Origin: Acidithiobacillus sp.
GTDB lineage: Bacteria > Pseudomonadota > Gammaproteobacteria > Acidithiobacillales > Acidithiobacillaceae
DNA length: 5,877 bases
Assembly: GCA_027445725.1 (NCBI GenBank)
Contig: DAIAVG010000093.1
Span: forward strand, 1 to 5,877
Reading direction: 5' to 3'
Shown piece after piece: positions 1 through 5,877 of this stretch; position 1 is the stretch's first letter; every line of letters starts with the position of its first letter. The notes beneath the pieces are model-generated. The model made no database searches, had not been told where the DNA came from, and saw only the letters and a program-made list of their open reading frames with translations. The position numbers and the translations under genes are program-made.

Positions 1-225
1 AATGTCATCATTCTGCTGATGGCTATTGAATTGCTGCTGCTGGCGGTGAATATCAACCTGGTCGCATTTTCCCATTATCTCGGCAATCTCGACGGACAGG
101 TGTTTGTATTTTTTATTCTCACCGTGGCGGCTGCCGAAGCGGCCATTGGCCTGGCGATACTGGTTGTGTACTTCCGTAATCGCCATAGCATTAATGTGGA
201 TGATATCGACGAGTTGAGGGGTTGA
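1..225 (+). CDS. nuoK: NADH-quinone oxidoreductase subunit K (5' truncated by window edge)
   Basis: Small membrane subunit of respiratory complex I, in the inner membrane beside NuoJ and NuoN, where it helps carry protons and conformational change between the quinone site and the antiporter-like subunits. The frame is open from base 1, so the true start lies upstream. The 74 visible codons correspond to residues of about 27-100 of the usual 100-residue protein. The two conserved membrane glutamates are both present: visible residue 10 in MAIEL (E. coli Glu36) and visible residue 46 in AAAEAA (Glu72), with exactly the expected spacing. Two of the three transmembrane helices are in view, and the tail [11 protein letters not shown] is typical of proteobacterial NuoK. 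The stop codon is one base from the nuoL start. The identification is firm; the only oddity is the truncation by the window. Confidence 0.97.
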   Translation, partial: NVIILLMAIELLLLAVNINLVAFSHYLGNLDGQVFVFFILTVAAAEAAIGLAILVVYFRNRHSINVDDIDELRG

Positions 226-226
226 T

Positions 227-2209
227 ATGTGGGTTTTTGACTGGTTAAACGCCTTTCCCCCTCTCGCCGTGTATCTGGCCATTCCATTGGCGCCGCTGGC
301 GGGCTCCCTGATGGCCGGTTTCTGGGGCTGGAAGCTCCGGGGACAGGCGCATTGGGCGCCGATCACTGGGGTGGTTATCGCCCTCTATCTGTCTTTAGCG
401 GTGCTTTGGCAGGCCAGTCACGGCATCACCTTTTACGGGAATGTCTATACCTGGGCGATATTGGGACATCTTCCGGTATCTATTGGTTTTGATATCGACA
501 GCCTGACGGCACTGATGCTGGTCATTGTGACCTTTGTATCTCTGTGTGTGCATCTTTATACCATTGGTTATATGCACGGTGATCCGGGTTACGCGCGTTT
601 CTTCAGTTATATAGCCTTGTTCACGTTCAGCATGATCATGCTGGTGATGAGCAATAATTTTCTCCAGATCTTTTTTGGCTGGGAGGCTGTGGGTCTGGTT
701 TCGTATCTGCTCATCGGTTTCTGGTTCCAGCGGGAAAGTGCCAATGTCGCGGCACTCAAGGCTTTCATTGTTAACCGTGTTGGCGATTTTGGCTTTTTGA
801 TCGGGATTGCGGCTATATACCACTATTGCGGCAGTCTGGATTACCGCACGGTATTCGCGGCCATACCCCATCTGGTGGGGCAGACGTTAGAAATCATCCC
901 CGGTCATCCCTGGAGTGTGTTGACTTGGATTGCTTTGCTCCTGTTTATCGGTGCCATGGGTAAATCGGCGCAGGTGCCTTTGCATGTCTGGCTGCCGGAA
1001 TCCATGGAGGGTCCGACCCCTATTTCCGCCCTGATCCATGCGGCGACCATGGTCACTGCGGGTATTTTTATGGTCGCGCGGATGTCACCGATTTATGAAG
1101 AGTCAGCGATGGCCCTTACCGTGGTGCTGATCATCGGTGCGGTGACTGCGCTCTTTATGGGACTCATCGGTCTGGTGCAGAACGACATCAAGCGCATCAT
1201 TGCTTACTCGACCCTTTCCCAGTTGGGTTACATGACCGCGGCGCTGGGCGCTTCCGCTTTTTCCGCGGCAATTTTCCATCTGATGACCCACGCCTTCTTT
1301 AAGGCCTTGTTATTCCTGGCAGCGGGTTCGGTGATTCACGCGATGGCTAACGAGCAGGATATCCGCAAAATGGGCGGATTGCGCAAGGCCATGCCCATCA
1401 CCTATATCACCTTTCTGATCGGCAGCTTGGCGTTATCGGGCATGCCACCCTTCGCCGGTTTCTTCAGTAAGGATCTCATCATTGAGGCTGTGGGGCTCTC
1501 TACCCTGCCCGGAGCCGGTTGGGCGGAGTTCATGCTGGTGGTAGGTGCCTTCGTCACCGCGCTCTATACTTTCCGGATGTTTTTTCTCGTCTTCCATGGT
1601 ACCCCGCGTATGGACGAGCACACCCGCTCACATCTGCATGAGTCACCTTTGGTGATTACGATTCCCCTGATCGCGCTGGCGATTCCGGCGATTTACGCAG
1701 GCTGGGCCTATATCGGTCCTATCGGTTTCGGACACTTCCTCGACTCTTCGCTGGTGATTGCCCCGCAGCTAAATACCGTTGGGGAGATCAGCACTCATTG
1801 GCAAGGTACCGGAGAGTTCCTGCTGCACGGTTTGCGGGCCGCGCCGTTTTGGCTGGCACTTTCTGGTATTGCCGTTGCCACCTGGTTCTACTGGTTACGT
1901 CCGGGTCTGCCAGTGGCACTGACCCGATTCCTCAGCCCCTTTATTTGGGTGCTGGAGAGAAAATACGGTTTTGATGCTTTCAACCAGACGGTTCTGGTGC
2001 GTGGCGTCTTACAACTTGGTCGTTTGTTCTGGCATGTGGGCGATGAGCGTCTCATCGACGGTATCATGGTCAACGGTACTGCCCGTGAGATCGGTAAGAC
2101 GGCATCGTCGTGGCGGCGTGTCCAAACGGGCTATATCTACCACTACGCTTTTGCGATGATTATCGGGTTGATTCTACTCATGACTTATTTCGTGGTCTGG
2201 AGGGGGTAA
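227..2209 (+). CDS. nuoL: NADH-quinone oxidoreductase subunit L (antiporter-like proton pump subunit)
   Basis: Distal membrane-arm subunit of complex I, homologous to MrpA-type antiporter subunits, thought to pump protons. The 660 residues exceed E. coli NuoL (613), with about 31 extra after the TM12 lysine, which is within the normal range. The conserved proton-path residues all align: Glu153 in FFGWEAVGLVSYLLIG (E. coli Glu144), Lys246 in GAMGKSAQVPLHVWLPESM (Lys229), His271 (His254), His351, His355 and Lys359 in HLMTHAFFKA (His334, His338, Lys342), and Lys415-Asp416 in GFFSKD (Lys399-Asp400). The C-terminal part, from about residue 540, should hold the long lateral amphipathic helix and the last membrane helix (about 637-657). 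The start at 227 has GAGGGG at 216-221, five bases upstream, inside the end of nuoK, so translation is probably coupled. No frameshift or missing motif is seen. Confidence 0.98.
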   Translation: MWVFDWLNAFPPLAVYLAIPLAPLAGSLMAGFWGWKLRGQAHWAPITGVVIALYLSLAVLWQASHGITFYGNVYTWAILGHLPVSIGFDIDSLTALMLVIVTFVSLCVHLYTIGYMHGDPGYARFFSYIALFTFSMIMLVMSNNFLQIFFGWEAVGLVSYLLIGFWFQRESANVAALKAFIVNRVGDFGFLIGIAAIYHYCGSLDYRTVFAAIPHLVGQTLEIIPGHPWSVLTWIALLLFIGAMGKSAQVPLHVWLPESMEGPTPISALIHAATMVTAGIFMVARMSPIYEESAMALTVVLIIGAVTALFMGLIGLVQNDIKRIIAYSTLSQLGYMTAALGASAFSAAIFHLMTHAFFKALLFLAAGSVIHAMANEQDIRKMGGLRKAMPITYITFLIGSLALSGMPPFAGFFSKDLIIEAVGLSTLPGAGWAEFMLVVGAFVTALYTFRMFFLVFHGTPRMDEHTRSHLHESPLVITIPLIALAIPAIYAGWAYIGPIGFGHFLDSSLVIAPQLNTVGEISTHWQGTGEFLLHGLRAAPFWLALSGIAVATWFYWLRPGLPVALTRFLSPFIWVLERKYGFDAFNQTVLVRGVLQLGRLFWHVGDERLIDGIMVNGTAREIGKTASSWRRVQTGYIYHYAFAMIIGLILLMTYFVVWRG

Positions 2210-2212
2210 GGT

Positions 2213-3697
2213 ATGGTGCATTCATCCCTCCTCAGTTATGCCATCTGGGTGCCAATCATTGGCGGTCTGCTGGTCCTCGCGGTGGGCGATCGCCGTGCCG
2301 AGGCCGCGCGCTGGCTGGCGCTGCTGGTGTCTCTCGCTGCCTTCGCCGTGACCATTCCACTCTTCACCGGGTTTGATCCCCGTACGGCGGCGATGCAGTT
2401 CAGCGAGCGGGTTGCCTGGATTCCCTCCTTGAACATCTTTTATCACCTGGGCATCGACGGGATTTCCCTGTGGTTTATTCTGCTCACCAGTTTCCTGACG
2501 GTGCTGGTGGTCATTAGTTCCTGGCGGAATGTGAAAGAGCGGGTGGCACAATTCATGGCAGCCTTCCTGATCATGGAAGGCATGATGATTGGTGTCTTCT
2601 GCGCGCTGGATGCCATTCTGTTCTATGTGTTCTGGGAAGCCATGCTCATCCCCATGTTCCTGATTATCGGGGTCTGGGGTGGTCCGCGACGGGTCTACGC
2701 GACCATTAAGTTCTTTCTGTATACCTTCCTGGGATCGGTGCTGATGCTGGTGGCGCTGCTCTACCTATACTACCATAGCAACAGCAGCTTCAGTTTGCTG
2801 GTGTTTCAGAAAACCCCTCTGGGAATGACCGCGCAGGTTCTCATCTTCCTGGCCTTTTTCCTCGCCTTTGCGGTGAAAATTCCCATGTGGCCGATGCATA
2901 CCTGGTTGCCCGACGCCCATGTAGAGGCGCCGACGGCGGGGTCCGTTATCCTTGCGGCGGTGATGCTCAAGATGGGTGCCTACGGTTTCCTGCGTCTGAG
3001 CCTGCCCATTGTGCCCGACGCCAGTCATAAGTTGGCCTGGCTGATGATGCTCCTGTCCCTCATCGCGATCATTTACGTCGCGCTGGTGGCCATTGTGCAG
3101 GAAGATATGAAGAAGCTGATAGCTTATTCCTCTATTGCTCACATGGGTTTCGTGACTCTGGGCTTTTTCGTGTTCGATAGTGTGGCGATTGAGGGCAGTA
3201 TCATTCAAATGTTGTCTCATGGTTTTATCAGTGCGGCCATGTTCCTCTGCGTTGGGGTGCTCTATGACCGGATGCACACCCGTAACATTAAAGCCTACGG
3301 TGGTGTGGCCAATGTCATGCCGATTTTTGCGGCGCTGATGATGCTCTTTGCCATGGGTAATGTCGGCCTGCCGGGCACTTCCGGTTTTGTCGGCGAGTTT
3401 ATGGTGGTGCTTGGGGCCTATCAGGTGAGCCCCTGGGCGGCGATTCTGGCGGCTACCGGCCTGATTACCGGCGCCAGTTATACCCTCTGGCTCTTCAAGC
3501 GGGCGATTTTTGGCAGCGTTACCCATCCCGAGGTGGCCGGGCTGAAAGACCTTGATGGTCGGGAAATGTTTGTATTGGGTACCCTGGCGGCTTTTACCCT
3601 GCTACTGGGGCTCTGGCCAGCGCCCTTCCTCAATATCGTGCACAGCTCGGTACAGCATCTGGTAACTCAGGTGTCTCTCTCCAAAATTCCGGCGTAA
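2213..3697 (+). CDS. nuoM: NADH-quinone oxidoreductase subunit M (antiporter-like proton pump subunit)
   Basis: Middle antiporter-like subunit of the complex I membrane arm, between NuoL and NuoN, forming one of the proton channels. It has 494 residues, close to the usual 490-510, and is hydrophobic throughout (family: 14 transmembrane helices). The key residues align with E. coli: Glu142 in FYVFWEAMLIPMFLIIG (Glu144), Lys222 in AVKIPMWPMHTWLPDAHVEA (Lys234), Lys253 in MLKMGAYG (Lys265) and Glu395 in GFVGEF (Glu407). The long motif from about residue 219 to 243 is diagnostic of NuoM rather than NuoL or NuoN. The start has a strong Shine-Dalgarno sequence, GGAGGGGG at 2199-2206, six bases ahead, lying in the last codons of nuoL. 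The nuoL stop is three bases before this ATG, so both are on one transcript. Nothing unusual is seen. Confidence 0.98.
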   Translation: MVHSSLLSYAIWVPIIGGLLVLAVGDRRAEAARWLALLVSLAAFAVTIPLFTGFDPRTAAMQFSERVAWIPSLNIFYHLGIDGISLWFILLTSFLTVLVVISSWRNVKERVAQFMAAFLIMEGMMIGVFCALDAILFYVFWEAMLIPMFLIIGVWGGPRRVYATIKFFLYTFLGSVLMLVALLYLYYHSNSSFSLLVFQKTPLGMTAQVLIFLAFFLAFAVKIPMWPMHTWLPDAHVEAPTAGSVILAAVMLKMGAYGFLRLSLPIVPDASHKLAWLMMLLSLIAIIYVALVAIVQEDMKKLIAYSSIAHMGFVTLGFFVFDSVAIEGSIIQMLSHGFISAAMFLCVGVLYDRMHTRNIKAYGGVANVMPIFAALMMLFAMGNVGLPGTSGFVGEFMVVLGAYQVSPWAAILAATGLITGASYTLWLFKRAIFGSVTHPEVAGLKDLDGREMFVLGTLAAFTLLLGLWPAPFLNIVHSSVQHLVTQVSLSKIPA

Positions 3698-3701
3698 AGG
3701 A
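3696..3701 (+). promoter_or_regulatory. Ribosome binding site of nuoN, overlapping the nuoM stop codon
   Basis: AAAGGA begins inside the nuoM TAA stop (3695-3697). It lies eight bases before ATG 3710 but only two bases before an in-frame TTG at 3704, so it supports ATG 3710 as the nuoN start. Ribosomes ending on nuoM would be positioned to re-initiate here. Confidence 0.7.
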
Positions 3702-3709
3702 CTTTGCCT

Positions 3710-5155
3710 ATGAATTCATTCCTTATGCACTGGACTTTCGCCATACCGGAAATCTGGGTACTGACGATGGCCTGCGTGGTTTTGCTGACGGACTTGTTCT
3801 GGGGCGATCGTCTGCGTGATCTTGCAGTGGTGCTGACGGTGCTGACCCTGATCGGTGCCGTCGTGCTGACCATTTTTGAGATGGGGCAGAGCGGTACAGC
3901 CTTTGCCGGTCTCTTCGTTCTCGACCCCTTCACCAATGTCGCGGAGTTGTTCAGCTATCTCGCTGTACTGATGGTGGTGCTCTATTCCAGGCGCTACCTC
4001 GTGGATCGTGGCATTTATCGGGGCGAAGTGTTCGTGCTGCTGCTCTTTGCCTTGCTGGGCATCATGGTGATGGTCTCGGGCGGCAGCCTGCTCAGCATTT
4101 ATCTCGGGCTGGAACTGCTGGCGCTGAGCCAGTACGCCCTGGTCGCCTTTTATCGCGACAGTGTGGTGGCGACGGAAGCCGGGTTGAAGTATTTCGTCCT
4201 CGGCGCTCTGGCCTCCGGAATGCTGCTCTACGGTATGTCGCTTCTCTACGGTCTGACGGGGACCCTGGATGTGCGGAATATTGCCGGCGCGTTGGTGAAT
4301 GTGACTGCGAGTAATCTGGTACTGGTCTTCGCCATTGTGTTTATTGTCGCCGGTATTGCCTTCAAACTGGGCGCGGCACCTTTTCATATGTGGTTACCCG
4401 ACGTCTATCAGGGCGCGCCCACGGTGGTGACAGCCTTCCTCGCCTCGGCACCAAAAATTGGCGCCTTCGCCCTGATCATCCGTCTGCTGGTAGACGGTGG
4501 CTACGGAATGCTGGAATCCTGGCAGCAAATTTTTGTCGCGCTGAGCCTGGTGTCTCTGGTGGTCGGTAATGTGATCGCTATTGCCCAGCAGAATATTAAG
4601 CGGATGCTGGCATATTCCACCGTCGGTCACGTCGGATTCCTGTCGCTGGGCATTGTTGCGGGCACCGAGGCCGGACTGGCCAGTGCGTTTTTCTATACCG
4701 TGGTCTATGTGCTGATGTCCCTGGCCGGTTTTGGCATGATTATGCTGCTCAGCCGGGCGGGTTTTGAGGCGGAACGTATTGATGACTTCAAGGGCCTGGC
4801 GCAGCGCAAGCCCTGGTATGCCTTCCTGATGCTGATCATCATGTTCTCCATGGCTGGGGTACCGCCGACGGTGGGTTTTTATGCCAAATTGGCGGTGTTT
4901 CAGGCCGTGATTGCCGCCGGCTATGTCTGGCTTGCGGTGATCGGCGTACTGCTGGCGGTGATCGGGGCATTTTATTATCTGCGCGTGGTCAAAGTGATGT
5001 ACTTTGACAAAGCGGATGCCGAGACGGGGATTATCGTGCGCGACGACTTGGCCAGTACCGCCCTCAGCATCAACAGCCTGGCGTTATTGGTATTGGGTAT
5101 TCTGCCGGGGCCGTTGATGGCCTTTTGCTTCTACGCCATGCAGGGAGTGATCTGA
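3710..5155 (+). CDS. nuoN: NADH-quinone oxidoreductase subunit N (antiporter-like proton pump subunit)
   Basis: Third antiporter-like subunit of complex I, located nearest the NuoA/J/K/H core, giving a proton path in the inner membrane. From ATG 3710 it has 481 residues, matching the family (E. coli 485). A TTG two codons earlier is in frame, but it sits too close to the Shine-Dalgarno sequence to be the likely start. The conserved charges are present: Glu135 in YLGLELLALS (E. coli Glu133), Lys219 in GIAFKLGAAPFHMWLPDVYQ (Lys217), Lys249 in ASAPKIGAF (Lys247) and Lys393 in GFYAKLAVF (Lys395). The motif AFKLGAAPFHMWLPDVYQGAP is the NuoN signature. The gene ends in TGA, whose last base is the first base of the next gene's ATG. 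This is an ordinary, intact subunit. Confidence 0.97.
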   Translation: MNSFLMHWTFAIPEIWVLTMACVVLLTDLFWGDRLRDLAVVLTVLTLIGAVVLTIFEMGQSGTAFAGLFVLDPFTNVAELFSYLAVLMVVLYSRRYLVDRGIYRGEVFVLLLFALLGIMVMVSGGSLLSIYLGLELLALSQYALVAFYRDSVVATEAGLKYFVLGALASGMLLYGMSLLYGLTGTLDVRNIAGALVNVTASNLVLVFAIVFIVAGIAFKLGAAPFHMWLPDVYQGAPTVVTAFLASAPKIGAFALIIRLLVDGGYGMLESWQQIFVALSLVSLVVGNVIAIAQQNIKRMLAYSTVGHVGFLSLGIVAGTEAGLASAFFYTVVYVLMSLAGFGMIMLLSRAGFEAERIDDFKGLAQRKPWYAFLMLIIMFSMAGVPPTVGFYAKLAVFQAVIAAGYVWLAVIGVLLAVIGAFYYLRVVKVMYFDKADAETGIIVRDDLASTALSINSLALLVLGILPGPLMAFCFYAMQGVI

Positions 5156-5469
5156 TGACTATGCAAGACTGGGTGCTAGCCTATATCGCACTGGCTTTTA
5201 TCGCGGCTAATCTGCCGTGGCTGAGTAATCGCCTGTTCTTTTTCCGTGCCGCAGCCGGTGACAAAGCGTTGCAGTGGTATCTGCTTGAGTGGCTGGTAAT
5301 GTATCTCATCGTCGGCATCATCGGTATGGGTATGGAGCGTAGTCTGGATGGTCAGATCCACGATCAGGGTTGGGAGTTTTATGTGGTTGCCCTGTGCATG
5401 TTCGCCGTTTTTGCCATCCCGGGCTTTATCTGGCGCTTTAATGTACTGCCGATGTTGCGCAGATCTTGA
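5155..5469 (+). CDS. Small DUF2818-type inner-membrane protein encoded after nuoN
   Basis: A 104-residue hydrophobic protein with about three membrane helices (near residues 6-28, 42-60 and 74-96). It resembles the DUF2818 family as I know it: an AANLPWLSNRLF motif in the first helix, a central helix after LEW, then a polar turn containing GQIHDQGWEFY and a final PGFIWRF segment. The family has no biochemical role that I know of, but it is repeatedly found just after nuoN, so a part in complex I assembly or stability is a reasonable inference. ATG 5155 overlaps the nuoN stop by one base and has AGGGAG at 5142-5147, seven bases upstream. An in-frame ATG at 5161 would leave a poorer spacing of 13. 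The arginine-rich tail (LRRS) is probably cytoplasmic by the positive-inside rule. The family assignment is from memory of its motifs. Confidence 0.85.
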   Translation: MTMQDWVLAYIALAFIAANLPWLSNRLFFFRAAAGDKALQWYLLEWLVMYLIVGIIGMGMERSLDGQIHDQGWEFYVVALCMFAVFAIPGFIWRFNVLPMLRRS

Positions 5470-5494
5470 CGTATAGCCCGCTAGTCGGTACATT
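5466..5494 (+). promoter_or_regulatory. Candidate sigma70-type promoter for tRNA-Val
   Basis: TTGACG (5466-5471, five of six matches to the -35 consensus) is followed after exactly 17 bases by TACATT (5489-5494, four of six matches to -10). The -35 box overlaps the stop codon of the DUF2818 gene. Initiation would fall near 5501-5502, three or four bases before the mature tRNA. The segment after the -10 box, TGCGGGC, is GC-rich like the discriminators of stringently controlled stable-RNA promoters. It is predicted from pattern only; the tRNA could also be read from the nuo transcript. Confidence 0.5.
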
Positions 5495-5502
5495 TGCGGG
5501 CT
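5475..5502. repeat. Perfect 7-bp inverted repeat between the DUF2818 gene and tRNA-Val
   Basis: AGCCCGC (5475-5481) and GCGGGCT (5496-5502) are exact reverse complements around a 14-base loop. No T tract follows, so it is not a standard intrinsic terminator. In RNA from the nuo operon it would form a GC-rich hairpin ending two bases before the tRNA, where it might guide processing or slow the polymerase. As DNA, its arms flank the candidate -10 box, so a protein-binding role is also possible. Confidence 0.5.
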
Positions 5503-5504
5503 GC

Positions 5505-5579
5505 AGGCGCGTAGCTCAGGGGGAGAGCGCTACCTTGACACGGTAGAGGTCGGCGGTTCGAAACCGCCCGCGCCTACCA
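5505..5579 (+). tRNA. tRNA-Val (anticodon GAC)
   Basis: A complete 75-base cloverleaf. The acceptor stem AGGCGCG (5505-5511) pairs with CGCGCCT (5569-5575). The D stem GCTC/GAGC (5514-5517, 5525-5528) closes a loop of seven bases. The anticodon stem CTACC/GGTAG (5530-5534, 5542-5546) carries the loop TTGACAC, with anticodon GAC at 5537-5539, which reads GUC and GUU valine codons. A five-base variable region follows, then the T stem GGCGG/CCGCC with loop TTCGAAA. The discriminator base is A5576, as expected for valine, and CCA is encoded at 5577-5579. All stems are fully paired, so it looks functional. Confidence 0.97.
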
Positions 5580-5585
5580 AATCCC

Positions 5586-5622
5586 GCACCAGAGGGGCAA
5601 TGCTCGCTGGTGCTTTTTCTTT
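5586..5622 (+). terminator. Intrinsic terminator or attenuator between tRNA-Val and thrS
   Basis: GCACCAG (5586-5592) pairs perfectly with CTGGTGC (5607-5613) and is followed directly by TTTTTCTTT (5614-5622). Inside the loop, GGGC (5595-5598) can also pair with GCTC (5602-5605), including one G-U pair, which extends the helix beyond a small bulge. It begins six bases after the CCA end of the tRNA, so it would end the tRNA transcript cleanly. Its T tract touches the thrS Shine-Dalgarno sequence, leaving no room for a separate thrS promoter downstream, so read-through at this site may set thrS expression. Confidence 0.8.
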
Positions 5623-5634
5623 GGAGGGGCTATG
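5592..5634 (+). repeat. Near-identical short direct repeat: thrS RBS/start and a copy in the terminator loop
   Basis: GAGGGGCAATG (5592-5602) and GAGGGGCTATG (5624-5634) match at 10 of 11 bases, 32 bases apart. The second copy is the Shine-Dalgarno sequence and ATG of thrS; the first lies at the top of the terminator hairpin. ATG 5600 opens a 28-codon frame, shifted relative to thrS, that ends at 5686 inside thrS. It has only one Thr codon and does not look like a classical leader peptide. The copy may be chance or a ribosome decoy. Confidence 0.5.
5623..5629 (+). promoter_or_regulatory. Ribosome binding site of thrS
   Basis: GGAGGGG directly follows the terminator T tract and lies two bases before ATG 5632 (four bases counted from the GGAGG core). 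It is strong but closely spaced. Its position means that a transcript able to express thrS must have passed the hairpin. Confidence 0.75.
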
Positions 5635-5877
5635 CCAGATATCCAGTTGCCGGACGGTAGTCGTCGTCAGTTTGCGGAGCCCGTGACCGGGCTGACGCTG
5701 GCGCGAGCGATCGGCAGCGGCCTCGCTAGGGCGGCGGTAGCCATGCGGGTCGACGGCATCCTCAAGGATCTTTCGGCGGTGCTGGATCAGGATGCGGAAG
5801 TGGCGATTGTCACCCGCGACAGCGCAGATGGTCTGGAGGTGATCCGCCATTCCACCGCGCATTTGCTGGCGCAGGCG
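5632..5877 (+). CDS. thrS: Threonine--tRNA ligase, N-terminal part (3' truncated by window edge)
   Basis: Cytoplasmic class II aminoacyl-tRNA synthetase that charges tRNA-Thr and clears mischarged Ser-tRNA-Thr. Only the first 82 codons are in the window, with no stop before the edge. Residues 1 to about 61 form the N-terminal TGS domain: it opens [14 protein letters not shown], very like E. coli ThrRS (MPVITLPDGSQRHY), and has the LPDGS turn and a [13 protein letters not shown] segment. From about residue 70, [16 protein letters not shown] begins the editing domain. His73 and His77 of its HSTAH motif fall at exactly the E. coli editing-site numbers, which confirms both the identity and the start codon. 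The catalytic core and anticodon-binding domain lie beyond the edge. In many proteobacteria thrS heads a block with infC, rpmI, rplT and pheST, which would be expected downstream. Confidence 0.97.
   Translation, partial: MPDIQLPDGSRRQFAEPVTGLTLARAIGSGLARAAVAMRVDGILKDLSAVLDQDAEVAIVTRDSADGLEVIRHSTAHLLAQA

Noticed and set aside
2110..2376. Forward open frame of 88 codons across the nuoL/nuoM junction
   Set aside because: It is out of frame with two clear genes and its translation matches no family that I recognise.
2765..3526. Long antisense open frame (253 codons) opposite nuoM
   Set aside because: It lies wholly inside nuoM, and its translation is rich in His, Gln, Arg and Glu with no recognisable domain, as expected for the complement of a gene for a hydrophobic protein. 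No ribosome-binding or promoter evidence was seen.
3704..3709. TTG start for nuoN, two codons before the ATG
   Set aside because: It lies only two bases from the AAAGGA Shine-Dalgarno sequence, while ATG 3710 has a normal eight-base spacing and gives the usual N-terminus.
3716..4387. Antisense open frame (223 codons) opposite nuoN, and similar shorter ones opposite nuoL and the 3' genes
   Set aside because: These have the same compositional artefact: low-complexity polar translations with no family resemblance, fully covered by well-supported sense genes.
5125..5154. Upstream ATG giving a 10-residue N-terminal extension of the DUF2818 protein
   Set aside because: It would overlap nuoN by 31 bases, the added residues are not hydrophobic or family-like, and ATG 5155 has a well-placed Shine-Dalgarno sequence and the classic stop/start overlap.
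5535..5563. Perfect -35-like TTGACA with a poor -10 (TCGAAA) inside the tRNA, as a thrS promoter
   Set aside because: TTGACA is simply the anticodon loop of tRNA-Val(GAC) and the -10 match is only three of six within the conserved T loop. A start from it would still lie upstream of the terminator.
5600..5686. A 28-codon leader-peptide gene overlapping the thrS start
   Set aside because: It contains one Thr codon and no regulatory codon run, has a Shine-Dalgarno spacing of only two bases, and overlaps the well-supported thrS frame. It is kept only as a possible decoy start.

Overview
The window is the 3' end of a bacterial respiratory complex I (nuo) operon followed by a valine tRNA and the start of the threonyl-tRNA synthetase gene, all on the + strand. 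It suggests a proteobacterium. NuoK, NuoL, NuoM and NuoN are of the 14-subunit proteobacterial NDH-1 type, and nuoN is followed by a DUF2818-type small membrane protein, a context I associate mainly with Betaproteobacteria and nearby lineages (Acidithiobacillia is possible). The exact genus cannot be settled by reading. No mobile element, CRISPR array or foreign-looking segment is visible.

Layout: nuoK enters from the left edge (about residues 27-100, by E. coli numbering). nuoL, nuoM and nuoN follow with gaps of 1, 3 and 12 bases. nuoN shares one base with the start of the DUF2818 gene. A gap of 35 bases holds a plausible sigma70-type promoter and a perfect 7-bp inverted repeat, then comes tRNA-Val(GAC) with an encoded CCA. 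Six bases after the tRNA there is a terminator-like hairpin with a T tract, which ends against the Shine-Dalgarno sequence of thrS. thrS runs off the right edge after 82 codons, at the start of its editing domain.

How the genes work together: NuoL, NuoM and NuoN are the three antiporter-like proton-pumping subunits of the membrane arm, and NuoK is part of the channel linking that arm to the quinone site. Every key charged residue I could place against E. coli numbering is present, so the pump looks functional. The DUF2818 protein is translationally coupled to NuoN and may be an accessory or assembly partner, but that is inference. The tRNA and thrS start a separate translation-related block.

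The respiratory part is ordinary. The most interesting stretch is 5466-5634. There the tRNA promoter, the inverted repeat, an intergenic terminator or attenuator, and a near-copy of the thrS ribosome-binding site and start codon inside the hairpin loop are packed into under 170 bases. I see no wholly new system, but this junction and the DUF2818 gene deserve checking.
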